Source: Mangrovicoccus ximenensis
GTDB lineage: Bacteria; Pseudomonadota; Alphaproteobacteria; Rhodobacterales; Rhodobacteraceae
Assembly: GCF_003056725.1 (NCBI RefSeq)
Contig: NZ_QBKZ01000001.1
Location: forward strand, 853,922-917,921
Direction of reading: 5' to 3'
Length of the DNA stretch: 64,000 bases
Shown piece by piece: positions 18,196-27,133 of the stretch. Below the pieces are notes generated by a model that saw nothing but the letters and a program-made list of their open reading frames with translations, was not told where the DNA came from and did not search any database. Numbering within the stretch: position 1 is the stretch's first letter; each line of letters begins with the position of its first letter. Made by a program: the position numbers and the translations under genes.

Positions 18196-19007
18196 TGGCC
18201 CGCTACCTTCCGCATGTGGTCCTGGCCCTCGGGGCCTTCCTGATGCTGCTGCCCTTCTACTGGATGGGACTGACCGCGATCCGCTCGCCGTCGGAGATAT
18301 TCGACATCTCGCTCTGGCCGGTCCCCGACCAGTTCTCGGCGGCGCGCAATTTCGGCAAGGTCGGCGAGCGCGTGCCGATGGGGCGGTTCATGCTGAACGG
18401 CGTGATCGTCTGCGCGGGCATCCTGATCGTGCAGATCCTGACCGCGGTGCCGGCCGCCTATGCGCTGGCCAAGCTGAAATTCCCGGGCCGCGGCGTGTTC
18501 TTCGCGCTGGTGGTGGGGGCGCTCTGCGTGCCGATGCAGGCGCTGGCGCTGCCCCTTTTCGTCGGCCTGGCGCAGCTGAAGCTGCTGAACACCTATTTCG
18601 CGCTGATGGTGCCGTTCTTCCTGTCGGTCTTCGCCATCTTCCTGTTCCGCCAGTCCTTCCGCTCCTATCCCGACGAGATCATCGAGGCCGCACGGCTCGA
18701 CGGCTTCTCGGAATTCGAGATCTGCTGGCGGCTGGTGCTGCGCGGCTCGCTGCCGTCGCTGGCCGCCTTCTCGATCTTCTCGGTGGTGGCGCATTGGAAC
18801 GACCTCTACTGGCCGCTGATCGTGGTGCGCGACACCGCTCTGGCGCCGCCGCCGCTGGGGATGCTTTATTTCTCCGACGCGGAATCCGGCGCCGATTACG
18901 GCGCGCTGATGGCCGGCGCGGCGCTGGTCACCGCGCCGATGGTCCTGTGCTTCCTGCTGGCGCGCCGCCAGTTCATCGCCGGCATCACCATGACCGGGGT
19001 CAAGTGA
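18195..19007 (+). CDS. Sugar ABC transporter permease (MalG/UgpE type)
   Basis: A 270-residue permease starting with ATG in a TGATG overlap with the previous gene. Six hydrophobic segments are visible, with the EAA loop (EAARLDGFSEFEICWRLVLR) near residue 180. It completes the channel of the second sugar-type importer. No ATPase gene is found between 17283 and 22539, so the energising subunit must be elsewhere or shared. Confidence 0.9.
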   Translation: MARYLPHVVLALGAFLMLLPFYWMGLTAIRSPSEIFDISLWPVPDQFSAARNFGKVGERVPMGRFMLNGVIVCAGILIVQILTAVPAAYALAKLKFPGRGVFFALVVGALCVPMQALALPLFVGLAQLKLLNTYFALMVPFFLSVFAIFLFRQSFRSYPDEIIEAARLDGFSEFEICWRLVLRGSLPSLAAFSIFSVVAHWNDLYWPLIVVRDTALAPPPLGMLYFSDAESGADYGALMAGAALVTAPMVLCFLLARRQFIAGITMTGVK

Positions 19008-19057
19008 CCCCGGCCCGCCTTTCCCTCTCCTTCCCAACGACGAAACGGAGCCTCCGC

Positions 19058-20335
19058 ATGTCGATCCTTTCCCGCCTCCTGACCGGCGCCGCCGTTCTGG
19101 CCGTGCTGCCTGCCGCCGTCTCGGCCGAGCAGGTCACGCTCAACGTCCTCTACAACCTGCCGGGCTTCACCCGCTTCCACCAGCCGATCGCCGAGGCCTT
19201 CATGGAGGCCCATCCCGACATCAAGATCGAGTTCCAGGCGCCCGCCGTCGCCTATAACGAGGGCCACCAGCAGGTGCTGCGCTCGGCGGTGACCGGCGAC
19301 ATGCCGGACGTGTTCTTCTCGGGCTACCACCTGCTGAGCGAACTGGTCGAGACGCTGGAGCCGCGCGGCCAGATCACCCCGATCGAGGGCTTCGTCGCGC
19401 AGGAAGACGCGGCCTGGGTCGACGAGAACTACTCGCCGAAGATGTATGCGCTCGGCAATATTGGCGGCACCCAGTGGGGCCTGCCGGTCAACGCGTCCTC
19501 GCCGATCATGTACGTGAATGCCGATCTCGTCCGCCAGGCGGGCGGCGACCCCGGGCACATGCCCGATACCTGGCCGGAGCTTCTGGACCTCGCCGTCAAG
19601 ATCAACGCGCTCGGCGACAACATCGCGGGCATGGCCTATGACATCGGCGGCTGGCCGGATGACTGGCTGTGGCAGGCGATGGTCTACCAGCAGGGCGGCC
19701 AGCTGACCGATCCCGAGACCGGCCGCGTCGCCTTCGACAACGAGATCGGCCTGAACGCGCTGAACTATTTCCGCGCCTTCGTCACCGATGCCGGCCAGCC
19801 GGTGCTCGACTGGGACCAGTCGCGCCAGCAGTTCGGCGCAGGGCTGACCGGCCTGATCTTCTCGACGCCGGCGCATGTGCAGACCATCGAGGAACTGGTC
19901 GGCGACCGCTTCGAGCTGGCCACCACCACCTTCCCGATCGACGACAAGGAAAACGGCGGCGTGCCGACCGGCGGCAACGCGGCGGTGATCCTGACCCAGG
20001 ACGCGGCCAAGCAGGATGCGGCCTGGGAATACCTCAAATGGGTCACCGGCCCCGAGGCGCAGAACATGATCGTGCGCATCACCGGCTATCTGCCGACCAA
20101 CAAGCGCGCCACCGGCGAAGAGTTCCTGGCGCCCTATTACCGCGAGCACCCGAATGTCGAGACCGCCTCGCACCAGGCCGACCGCTCGCAGCCCTGGGCC
20201 GGCTATCCCGGCGGCGACAGCGTCCGCATCTGGCGCACCCAGCGGGACATCATCGCCCAGGTGATGCGCGGCGAGATTTCCTCGGAAGAGGGCCTTGCGC
20301 AGATCGTCTCGGCGACCAATGGCCTGATGAACTGA
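19058..20335 (+). CDS. Extracellular solute-binding protein, first tandem copy
   Basis: A 425-residue sugar-type binding protein with a signal peptide (MSILSRLLTGAAVLAVLPAA, cleaved near VSA-EQ). The mature start LNVLYNLPGFTRFHQPIAEAF and the central WGLPVNASSPIMYVNADLVR are shared nearly unchanged with the gene immediately downstream. UgpB-like length and the phosphodiesterase in the operon suggest a phosphodiester-type ligand such as a glycerophospho-compound; this is inference. Confidence 0.88.
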   Translation: MSILSRLLTGAAVLAVLPAAVSAEQVTLNVLYNLPGFTRFHQPIAEAFMEAHPDIKIEFQAPAVAYNEGHQQVLRSAVTGDMPDVFFSGYHLLSELVETLEPRGQITPIEGFVAQEDAAWVDENYSPKMYALGNIGGTQWGLPVNASSPIMYVNADLVRQAGGDPGHMPDTWPELLDLAVKINALGDNIAGMAYDIGGWPDDWLWQAMVYQQGGQLTDPETGRVAFDNEIGLNALNYFRAFVTDAGQPVLDWDQSRQQFGAGLTGLIFSTPAHVQTIEELVGDRFELATTTFPIDDKENGGVPTGGNAAVILTQDAAKQDAAWEYLKWVTGPEAQNMIVRITGYLPTNKRATGEEFLAPYYREHPNVETASHQADRSQPWAGYPGGDSVRIWRTQRDIIAQVMRGEISSEEGLAQIVSATNGLMN

Positions 20336-20341
20336 CCCTGC

Positions 20342-20370
20342 GCTCCGGGCGGCGCCCTGCCGCCCGGAGC
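20342..20370 (+). other. Intercistronic hairpin between tandem binding-protein genes
   Basis: A perfect 12-bp GC-rich stem (20342-20353 with 20359-20370, 5-nt loop) starts 6 bp after the first binding-protein stop. There is no T-run. Confidence 0.6.
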
Positions 20371-20410
20371 CCCTGCCGCAGCCGCGGCCGACCAACGGAC
20401 CTCCTCCCCC

Positions 20411-21685
20411 ATGCCGCTTTCCTCCCGCCTTTCCGCCGGCGCGCTCGCGCTCGGCCTGGCCACGGCCGCCCAGGCCGAACCCGTCGCCCTCGAGGTGCTC
20501 TACAACCTCCCCGGCTTCACGCGCTTCCACCAGCCGCTGGCCGAGGCCTTCATGGAGCGCAATCCCGACATCAGGATCGAGTTCCGCGCCCCCGCCGTCG
20601 CCTATAACGAGGGCCACCAGCAGATCCTGCGCTCGGCGGTGACCGGCGGCCTGCCGGATGTCTACTTCTCCGGCTACATGCTGCTCGGCGATCTCGTCGC
20701 CACGCTCGCGCCGCGCGGCCAGATTGCCAGCCTCCAGCCCTTCCTCGAGGCCGAGCCCGCCGGCTGGGCCGCGGAGAACTACGCCCCGTCGATGCTGTCG
20801 CTCGGCCAGATCGGCGGCGAGCAATGGGGCCTGCCGGTCAATGCGTCCTCGCCGATCATGTACGTGAATGCCGATCTCGTCCGCCAGGCCGGGGGAGATC
20901 CCGAGGCCATGCCCGACACCTGGCCGGAGCTTTTGGACCTCGCCGTCAGGATCAACGGGCTCGGCGACAGCATCGCGGGCATCGGCTACGACGTTTCGGG
21001 CTGGCCGGATGACTGGCTGTGGCAGGCAATGATCCTGCAGCAGGGCGGGCAGATGACCGATCCGGTGACCGGCCAGGTCGCCTTCGACAACGAGCTCGGC
21101 CTGAAGGCGCTGACCTATATCCGCGATTTCGTCTCGGAGGCGGGACAGCCGGTGCTCGACTGGGACCAGTCGCGCCAGCAATTCGGCGCCGGGCTCACCG
21201 GCATCATCTTCTCGACCCCCGCCCATGTGCAGACCGTCGAGGAGCTTGTCGGCGACCGGTTCGAGCTGGTGACCGACACCTTTCCGCTCGATGACAAGGA
21301 GGCAGGCGGCGTGCCCACGGGGGGCAACGCCGCGGTGATCCTGTCTGAGGATGCCGGAAAGCGCGCGGCCGCGTGGTCATACCTCAAATGGGTCACCAGC
21401 CCCGAGGCGCAGGACATGATTGTGCGCATCACCGGCTATCTGCCGACGAATGTCCGCGCCACCGGCGAGGACTACCTGGCGCCCTACTATGCCGAGCATC
21501 CGAACACCGAGACCGCTGCCCGCCAGGCCGGCCGGGCGCGGCCCTATCTGGGCTATCCCGGCGGCGACAGCGTCCGCATCTGGCGCGCCCAGGCGGAGAT
21601 CATCGCCCGGGTCCAGCGCGGCGAGCTGAGCCCCGAAGACGGCTTGGCCGAACTGGCCGCCGCCACCGGCAGCATGATGAACTGA
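20411..21685 (+). CDS. Extracellular solute-binding protein, second tandem copy
   Basis: A 424-residue paralogue of the preceding gene, similar along its full length from the mature N-terminus (VLYNLPGFTRFHQPLAEAF) to the C-terminal MMN. DNA identity is patchy; a 47-bp stretch (about 20843-20889, matching 19494-19540) is identical. The signal peptide is MPLSSRLSAGALALGLATAA. Ligand contacts may differ, giving one permease pair two specificities or affinities. Gene order and spacing indicate a tandem duplication. Confidence 0.88.
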   Translation: MPLSSRLSAGALALGLATAAQAEPVALEVLYNLPGFTRFHQPLAEAFMERNPDIRIEFRAPAVAYNEGHQQILRSAVTGGLPDVYFSGYMLLGDLVATLAPRGQIASLQPFLEAEPAGWAAENYAPSMLSLGQIGGEQWGLPVNASSPIMYVNADLVRQAGGDPEAMPDTWPELLDLAVRINGLGDSIAGIGYDVSGWPDDWLWQAMILQQGGQMTDPVTGQVAFDNELGLKALTYIRDFVSEAGQPVLDWDQSRQQFGAGLTGIIFSTPAHVQTVEELVGDRFELVTDTFPLDDKEAGGVPTGGNAAVILSEDAGKRAAAWSYLKWVTSPEAQDMIVRITGYLPTNVRATGEDYLAPYYAEHPNTETAARQAGRARPYLGYPGGDSVRIWRAQAEIIARVQRGELSPEDGLAELAAATGSMMN

Positions 21686-21696
21686 CCCAGAATTCC

Positions 21697-21718
21697 GGCC
21701 GCCCGGCTGCGGGCGGCC
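21697..21718 (+). other. Hairpin after second binding-protein gene
   Basis: A perfect 9-bp stem (21697-21705 with 21710-21718, GCTG loop) begins 11 bp after the stop and precedes the phosphodiesterase gene. Confidence 0.5.
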
Positions 21719-21738
21719 GCGATGCCACGGAAGAAAAA

Positions 21739-22539
21739 ATGAAAATCATCCAGATCACCGACACCCATCTCGTCCCGCCGGGCGAGAGCCTCCACACGCT
21801 CGATCCGGCGGAGATGCTGCGCCGGGGCATCGCCCATGCCTGCGAGCACCATGCCGATGCCGACCTGCTGGTCGTGACCGGCGACCTGTGCAACGACGGC
21901 GACCCGGAAGCCTATGCGCTCCTGCGCGAGATCCTGGCGCCGGTGCGCTGCGGGATCCGCCTGCTCCTGGGCAACCACGACGCGCGCCCGGCCTTCCGGG
22001 AGGCCTTCCCGGACCAGCCCGTGACCGCGTCGGGCCATGTCCAGAGCCATCTCGACACGCCGCACGGGCGGCTCCTGTTCCTCGACAGCCACGAGCACGG
22101 ATTCATCGGCGGCCGGTTCTGCGAGGCGCGGCTCGGCTGGCTGCGCGAGGCGCTCGCGGGCGCGGGCGACCAGCCGGTGACGGTCTTCATCCATCACCCG
22201 CCGGTGCATCACGGACTGGCGCATTTCGAGCATATCGGCCTGCATGACGCGCCCGCGCTGATGGACTGCCTCGCCAGCCATGGCCCCGGCGTGCGCCACA
22301 TCGTCTTCGGCCATATCCATGTGCCGCTTTCCGGCACCAGCCCCGAGGGCATCGCCTTCAGCTCCGGCCAGGCGATGTCGCACCGTTTCATCACCGCGAT
22401 TGACGAGCCTGCCCCCTGTTGGACCGGCGGCAACCCGACCTACCGGGTGATCCAGATCGACGCAAACGGCTTCCGCGCCTATGGCGCCGAGGCCGGGCAG
22501 GAGGTCCTGGTCCGGGCCGAGGCCTGCGCGGGGCCGTGA
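21739..22539 (+). CDS. Calcineurin-like phosphodiesterase (GpdQ/CpdA type)
   Basis: A 266-residue cytoplasmic metallophosphoesterase with all five metal motifs: DTH near residue 8, GDL near residue 48, GNHD near residue 78, HHPP near residue 155 and GHIH near residue 194. The family hydrolyses phosphodiesters such as glycerophosphodiesters or cyclic AMP. Being last in an operon for a UgpB-like importer fits a catabolic glycerophosphodiesterase better than a cAMP signalling enzyme. The ATG follows an A-rich stretch (GGAAGAAAAA). Confidence 0.85.
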   Translation: MKIIQITDTHLVPPGESLHTLDPAEMLRRGIAHACEHHADADLLVVTGDLCNDGDPEAYALLREILAPVRCGIRLLLGNHDARPAFREAFPDQPVTASGHVQSHLDTPHGRLLFLDSHEHGFIGGRFCEARLGWLREALAGAGDQPVTVFIHHPPVHHGLAHFEHIGLHDAPALMDCLASHGPGVRHIVFGHIHVPLSGTSPEGIAFSSGQAMSHRFITAIDEPAPCWTGGNPTYRVIQIDANGFRAYGAEAGQEVLVRAEACAGP

Positions 22540-22549
22540 CCGGGAAAGC

Positions 22550-22575
22550 GCCGGGCCTGCATCCGCGGGCCCGGC
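22550..22575. terminator. Bidirectional hairpin between convergent genes
   Basis: An 8-bp stem (22550-22557 with 22568-22575, 10-nt loop) lies in the 43-bp gap between the convergent phosphodiesterase and cyclase genes. No long T-run flanks it on either side. Confidence 0.4.
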
Positions 22576-22582
22576 ACGGCCG

Positions 22583-23704
22583 TCATTTGATGGCCAGCGG
22601 CGTGCCCGGCGAGCCGGTCGCGCCGGCAAAGGGCACCGGGCTGAAGATGTAGGTGAAGACATAGGTGCGGTCCTCGGACAGTTCCGAGAGGACCATGCTT
22701 TCCTGCGCGACGATGCCGTGGCGGGTCTGCAGGAAGGAATGCACGCAGACCGAGCAGTCCGGATCGGAGGACGGATAGGCCTCGATCGCTAGGTTGTCTG
22801 CGCCGGTCAGGCCGGCCTGGACCTCCTCGGCGACCCAGCGCGCCACTTCCATGCCGATCCCCGGCGAATGCCCGCCATAGCTCTCCGCGTCGGTCCAGTG
22901 CCGTTCCCAGCCGGTGCGGAACAGGAGCGCGTCGCCCGGCTGGAATTCGAATTCCGCCATGTCCTGCGCCGCCAGCGTGTCGCGGATGTCGGCCATGGTG
23001 ATCTCGTAGCCGTCGGGCAGGGGGCCGCCCTTGGCGGCGGCGACGTCGAGCAGGACGCCGCGCGCGACGATCGGGTGCAGCTTCTCGATGCCGAGCTTTT
23101 GCAGCCCGTAGGAGCCCTTGCCGCCATCCCACATCTCGGCAGAGGTGAAGCCGTTGTAGAACCGGGTCTCGTTCAGGTCGCCGGCCTCGCCGATCTGGAT
23201 GCCGCTATGGGCCAGGCCGTCGAACTGGGTGCCGATCTGGCCGAGCTCGCCCGCGACGTAGTCGTCGTTGTAGACGAAGCCGTTCGCCCCCGAGGCACCG
23301 ATCGTCGGCATGCCGGGCACGCGCATCACGAAGCTGCGCGCCCCGAAGAACGGCATGTCGGGCGAATAGGCATGGCCGAGCCGGTAGACCTTCTCGCCGG
23401 TCGAGGCCGAGAGCGCGCGCTGCAGCACCTCGGGCTGGGTGTACCAGTTGGTCGAGCCCGCCTCGTCTTCGCCGCCCCAGAGCGGGTTCGGCCACCAGGC
23501 CGAGCCGATCGGCGTCTCCATCGTGTCGCCGTCGACCCAGGGCTTGCCGAGGCAGCCGTCCCAGCTGCCCGGGCCGCAATCGGATTGGGCCTGGGCCAGC
23601 GTGCCCGCGGCGCAGGCCAGCACGCCCGCGACGAGGGCGGCAAGCCGGGAATTGCTTCGGTGAATCGGGCACCTGCGCGGCGGCCGCGGCGGCGGAGACC
23701 GCAA
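22583..23704 (-). CDS. Secreted cyclase family protein (kynurenine formamidase-like)
   Basis: About 360 residues of the cyclase/kynurenine formamidase family. A hydrophobic leader (LAALVAGVLACAAGTLAQAQ) is followed by DCGPGSWDGCLGKPWVDGD, the metal-site region GTQFDGLAHSG near residue 155, and C-terminal SFLQTRHGIVAQESM. The ordinary start is missing: the only in-frame initiator is a TTG at 23704, and upstream of about 23660 the DNA belongs to another signal-peptide gene. The 5' end is therefore probably truncated or rebuilt by a junction, and the encoded N-terminus is artificial. Function in the cell is unknown. Confidence 0.75.
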   Translation of the reverse strand: MRSPPPRPPRRCPIHRSNSRLAALVAGVLACAAGTLAQAQSDCGPGSWDGCLGKPWVDGDTMETPIGSAWWPNPLWGGEDEAGSTNWYTQPEVLQRALSASTGEKVYRLGHAYSPDMPFFGARSFVMRVPGMPTIGASGANGFVYNDDYVAGELGQIGTQFDGLAHSGIQIGEAGDLNETRFYNGFTSAEMWDGGKGSYGLQKLGIEKLHPIVARGVLLDVAAAKGGPLPDGYEITMADIRDTLAAQDMAEFEFQPGDALLFRTGWERHWTDAESYGGHSPGIGMEVARWVAEEVQAGLTGADNLAIEAYPSSDPDCSVCVHSFLQTRHGIVAQESMVLSELSEDRTYVFTYIFSPVPFAGATGSPGTPLAIK

Positions 23705-23729
23705 GCACCGCGGCTGCCGCGCGGATCAC
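23665..23729 (-). pseudogene. Signal-peptide stub of the gene after xoxJ
   Basis: A GTG at 23729 overlaps the xoxJ stop by 4 bp and opens about 22 codons of a textbook signal peptide (MIRAAAAVLAVSAAAAAAQ). The frame then enters the cyclase gene in a different register. It is evidently the first codons of the next gene in the xox operon. Its identity cannot be told from the leader alone. Confidence 0.55.
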
Positions 23730-24544
23730 TGGCCGGACTCCAGCAGGGCGTCGCCCATGTCGTTGACCAGCGGCACGCCCGCCCCGGCCAGGATGGCGTT
23801 GATCTCGCCCTGGTTGCGGCGGATCAGCGAATTGAGCTTGTGCTCGAAGGTCTTGTCGCCCGGCCGCACGCCCATGGTGATGCGGAAGAACAGCCGCGGC
23901 GGCAGGGTCTCCCCGAGCAGCGGAATGACCTTGAGGCCGGGATGGTCCGACTTGGCCAGCGGTCCCCAGAGCACGGCGGCATCGGTTTCGCCCGCATCGA
24001 CATCGTCGAGCATGTCGAGCGCCGGAGATTCCACCCGCCGGTCAACCGTCAGGTTATAGGCCTTCGCCTTGCCGATCAGCCCGTTGCGGGCCATGTGCGT
24101 GGCCGGCGGGCTGCCGGCGATCACGCCGATCCGCAAGCCCTGCAGCCGCGGGTCCGAGAGCGTCGCGACATCGGCCAGCGGGCCGTCCGCGGGCACGGCC
24201 AGGGCGTAGGCCGAGGTCATGTAGTGGTTGGTGTTCTGCACCAGCTCGTGGCCCTGGGCATAGCCGATCACCACGTCGCATTTGTTGGCGCGCAGAGTGT
24301 TGCGGATGAAGCCCGTCGCCATCGGAAACCAGGCGTATTGCACCGGCAGGCCGAGCTCCGCGGCGAAGAGCTCCGCCAGCCGGTTCTCGTAGCCCTCGCC
24401 CCTGTCATTCGACATCGGCAGGTTGGCCGGATCGGCGCAGACCCGGAAATGCGTGGTCGAGACCAGGTCCGTGACCTGCCCCTGCGCCGCCCCGGCCGCG
24501 AGGGCCAGGCCGAGCGCGGCGGCGGCAAGCGGCTTACATGCCAA
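23726..24544 (-). CDS. xoxJ: XoxJ-like periplasmic binding protein
   Basis: A 272-residue periplasmic protein related to extracellular solute-binding family 3, of the class found beside PQQ alcohol dehydrogenases (MxaJ/XoxJ). A signal peptide ends near AQG-QV; then FRVCADPANLPMSNDRGEGY near residue 32 and CDVVIGYAQGHELVQNTNHY. The TTG at 24544 is chosen because GAGGAGG lies 6 nt upstream; it overlaps xoxG. XoxJ is thought to help mature or activate XoxF in the periplasm. Confidence 0.85.
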   Translation of the reverse strand: MACKPLAAAALGLALAAGAAQGQVTDLVSTTHFRVCADPANLPMSNDRGEGYENRLAELFAAELGLPVQYAWFPMATGFIRNTLRANKCDVVIGYAQGHELVQNTNHYMTSAYALAVPADGPLADVATLSDPRLQGLRIGVIAGSPPATHMARNGLIGKAKAYNLTVDRRVESPALDMLDDVDAGETDAAVLWGPLAKSDHPGLKVIPLLGETLPPRLFFRITMGVRPGDKTFEHKLNSLIRRNQGEINAILAGAGVPLVNDMGDALLESGQ

Positions 24545-25052
24545 GGCAGGCCTCCTCGGCCGCGCGGATATCGTCGGATTTGTCTTCGCGGCCGCCCGGA
24601 CGGCCGCGCGGAACGACATCGGCACCGCGCGCCTTCAGGTAGACATAGATGTCGTCGATGTAGCACATCACGTTCGGGTTGTCGCCGAAGGCGGGCATGA
24701 CCGAGTTCTCGGCCGCATTGACCTTCTGGCGGCCATTGGTGACCACGTCGAGGAAATCGTAGTAATCCATGTCGACCGCCGATTCCTTCAGCGCCGGGGC
24801 ATAGGACGAGCCCTCGCCCTCGGGGCCGTGGCAGACATGGCATTCGGAATGGTAGCGGCGGAAGCCGGAATAGGTCAGCCAGTCCACCGTTCCGTCCTCG
24901 CCCACATTGTAGGTCGGGACGTCGTCCTCGGTATAATACCGGCCACCCTCTTCATAGGCGGCGGTCAGGTTGTCGACTTCCTGTGCGGCAGCCGGTCCGC
25001 CCAGGGCGGCCACGGCAAGACCGGCGGCGAGAACGCTTACGGTAAACTTCAT
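24534..25052 (-). CDS. xoxG: XoxG-like c-type cytochrome
   Basis: A 172-residue secreted cytochrome: signal peptide (MKFTVSVLAAGLAVAALGGP, cleaved near AAA-QE), a single heme site CHVCH near residue 80, and a candidate axial methionine in NSVMPAFGDNP near residue 125. In xoxFGJ clusters this cytochrome takes electrons from the PQQ enzyme. It lies 75 bp downstream of xoxF and overlaps xoxJ by 11 bp. Confidence 0.87.
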   Translation of the reverse strand: MKFTVSVLAAGLAVAALGGPAAAQEVDNLTAAYEEGGRYYTEDDVPTYNVGEDGTVDWLTYSGFRRYHSECHVCHGPEGEGSSYAPALKESAVDMDYYDFLDVVTNGRQKVNAAENSVMPAFGDNPNVMCYIDDIYVYLKARGADVVPRGRPGGREDKSDDIRAAEEACLGM

Positions 25053-25127
25053 GATGCGATCCTGTGTATGGGGGCTGGCCGGCACGCGCGATGGCGTGCC
25101 GGCCGACTGAAGGGGCGTCGCCCGCGA

Positions 25128-26930
25128 TCAGTCCGGCAGGGCGAAGACGGTCAGCTGTCCGCCGAGCGCGGTGTAGTCGCTCAGCGAGGAATAGCCGCCC
25201 ACGGCGCCCAGGCCGTCATTCGGGTTGGTGAGGCCTGCCGCCAGGCCGATCCCGGCCCAGCCGCCGACGCCCGAGAGCACCGCGACATACTGCTTGCCGT
25301 CCTGCTCGTAGGTCATCACGTTGCCGATGATGCCCGACGGGGTCTTGAAGCGGTAGAGCTCGTCGCCGGTCTCCGCATCGACGGCCTTCAGGTAGCCTTC
25401 CAGCGTGCCGTAGAACACCACGTCGCCCGCGGTGGCCAGGGCGCCCGACCAGACCGAGAACTGCTCGGGGATCGACCACTTGATCTCGCCCTTCAGGTTG
25501 TCCCAGGCGATGAAGTTGCCCATGCCGCCATGGCTGTCAGGCGCCGGATACATCGCGAGGGTCGCGCCGACATAGGGCTGGCCCGCAGTGTAGCTCACAC
25601 GGAACGGTTCGTAATCCATGCAGACATGGTTGGTCGGCACGTAGAACATCTGGGTGTCGGGATGGTAGGCCGCCGGCTGCTGGTCCTTGGAGCCGAGCGC
25701 CGCCGGGCAGATGCCGGTCGAGTTGACGTCCTCGCCGTTCTGCTCGGTCGAGTATTCCGCCACCACGGCCGGACGGCCATAGGTCTCGGAATTCGGGTCC
25801 ATGTCGACGCCGCTGGTCCAGTTCACCGCCGGATCGTATTTCTCGGCCAGCAGCAGCTCGCCGGTGACGCGGTCCATCGTATAGGCCAGGCCGTTGCGGT
25901 CGAAATGGGTCAGGAGCTTGCGCATTTCGCCATCAACTTCCTGCTCCGTCAGGATCATTTCGTTGATGCCGTCATAGTCCCATTCGTCATGCGGGGTCAT
26001 CTGGTAGACCCACTTGGCCATGCCGGTATCGGCGTCGCGGGCGAAGATGGTCATCGACCACTTGTTGTCGCCGGGACGCTGCGCCGGGTTCCAGGTCGAG
26101 GGGTTGCCCGAGCCGTAATAGATCAGGTTTTCCTCGGCGTCATAGGAATACCAGCCCCAGGTGGTGCCGCCGCCGATCTTCCACTGGTCGCCTTCCCAGC
26201 TGTTGAGCGAGCTGTCGGCGCCCACAACCTTGCCGAGTTCGGTGGTCGTCTCCGGGTCGAACAGGATCTGGTCGTCCGGGCCGGTGGAATAGGCCCGCCA
26301 AGCCATTTCGCCGGTTTCCATGTCATAGGCGGTGACATGGCCCTGCACGCCGAATTCGCCGCCCGAGATGCCGACGATGATCTTGTCGCCGACCGGCATG
26401 ACGGTCGCGGTGTTCGTCTCGCCCTTGGCCGGGTCGCCGTTCATCACGCCCCAGAGTTCCTCGCCGGTCTCGGCATCGAGCGCGACCACGCGGGTATCGG
26501 CCTGGTGCAGGAAGATCTTGCCGTCGCCATAGGCCACGCCACGGTTGACGGTGTCGCAGCACATCACGCCGATCACGTCGGCATTCTGCTTCGGCTCGTA
26601 TTTCCACTTGATCCGGCCGTCATTCGCCAGGTCGAGCGCATAGACGATGTTCGGGAACGGGGTGTGGACATACATCGTGTCGCCGACCACGAGCGGCGAG
26701 CCTTCGTGGCCGCGCAGGACGCCGGTCGAGAACGTCCAGGCGACCTGCAGGTCGTCGACGTTGTCCTTGTTGATCTGGTCTAGCTTGGAGAACCGCTGGT
26801 TCTTGTAGTCGCCGGTCTGCAGCACCCACTGCTCCGGCTTGTCGATTTCGGCCTGCACGCTTTCGCTGGCCATAGCTGCGCCGGCCGCGGTCATCGCGAG
26901 CACGGACGTCAGGGTCATGAACGTCTTCAT
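25128..26930 (-). CDS. xoxF: Lanthanide-type PQQ methanol dehydrogenase XoxF
   Basis: A 600-residue periplasmic quinoprotein. A signal peptide ([20 protein letters not shown]) precedes an eight-bladed propeller with repeated DAETGEELW-type blade motifs. The vicinal disulfide is in [11 protein letters not shown] near residue 125. The catalytic region reads [10 protein letters not shown] near residue 320: the second aspartate after the catalytic one is the residue that coordinates lanthanides in XoxF, where calcium enzymes (MxaF) have alanine. It oxidises methanol to formaldehyde or formate with XoxG as acceptor. The glutathione formaldehyde pathway lies next door. Confidence 0.95.
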   Translation of the reverse strand: MKTFMTLTSVLAMTAAGAAMASESVQAEIDKPEQWVLQTGDYKNQRFSKLDQINKDNVDDLQVAWTFSTGVLRGHEGSPLVVGDTMYVHTPFPNIVYALDLANDGRIKWKYEPKQNADVIGVMCCDTVNRGVAYGDGKIFLHQADTRVVALDAETGEELWGVMNGDPAKGETNTATVMPVGDKIIVGISGGEFGVQGHVTAYDMETGEMAWRAYSTGPDDQILFDPETTTELGKVVGADSSLNSWEGDQWKIGGGTTWGWYSYDAEENLIYYGSGNPSTWNPAQRPGDNKWSMTIFARDADTGMAKWVYQMTPHDEWDYDGINEMILTEQEVDGEMRKLLTHFDRNGLAYTMDRVTGELLLAEKYDPAVNWTSGVDMDPNSETYGRPAVVAEYSTEQNGEDVNSTGICPAALGSKDQQPAAYHPDTQMFYVPTNHVCMDYEPFRVSYTAGQPYVGATLAMYPAPDSHGGMGNFIAWDNLKGEIKWSIPEQFSVWSGALATAGDVVFYGTLEGYLKAVDAETGDELYRFKTPSGIIGNVMTYEQDGKQYVAVLSGVGGWAGIGLAAGLTNPNDGLGAVGGYSSLSDYTALGGQLTVFALPD

Positions 26931-27085
26931 TGCTACCTCCCAAAACGGTGTGTCCCTGCGTGCCGGCCTTGGATGCCCACCATAGCATCGTCTGCTCTTG
27001 TTCGGCGCGAGGGCTCCCCCAATGCAGGCTCCTCTCCTGCGGGCGGGGGCATTAAGAAATCGTGACTGTCCTCCTTGGTGCGGGT

Positions 27086-27110
27086 CCCGGCGGCTGTCGG
27101 AGCCGCCGGG
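27086..27110 (-). terminator. Hairpin between cytochrome c gene and xoxF
   Basis: A perfect 10-bp stem (27086-27095 with 27101-27110, 5-nt loop) lies 24 bp past the stop of the cytochrome gene, upstream of xoxF. There is no T-run, so termination would be weak. It separates the formaldehyde-oxidation genes from xoxF. Confidence 0.45.
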
Positions 27111-27133
27111 AAGGTTAAGCTTGTCCTGCGGCC

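Noticed and set aside
19494-20889. 47-bp identical blocks at 19494 and 20843 as a mobile repeat
   Set aside because: Both lie at the same position of two paralogous genes and encode the same residues, so duplication or gene conversion explains them.
18896-21226. Long minus-strand frame opposite the tandem binding-protein genes, with an internal repeat
   Set aside because: The repeat simply mirrors the duplicated plus-strand genes; the composition is that of a shadow frame.
24423-26783. Very long plus-strand frame opposite xoxF, xoxG and xoxJ
   Set aside because: The minus-strand genes carry signal peptides, heme and PQQ motifs; the plus-strand translation has none.
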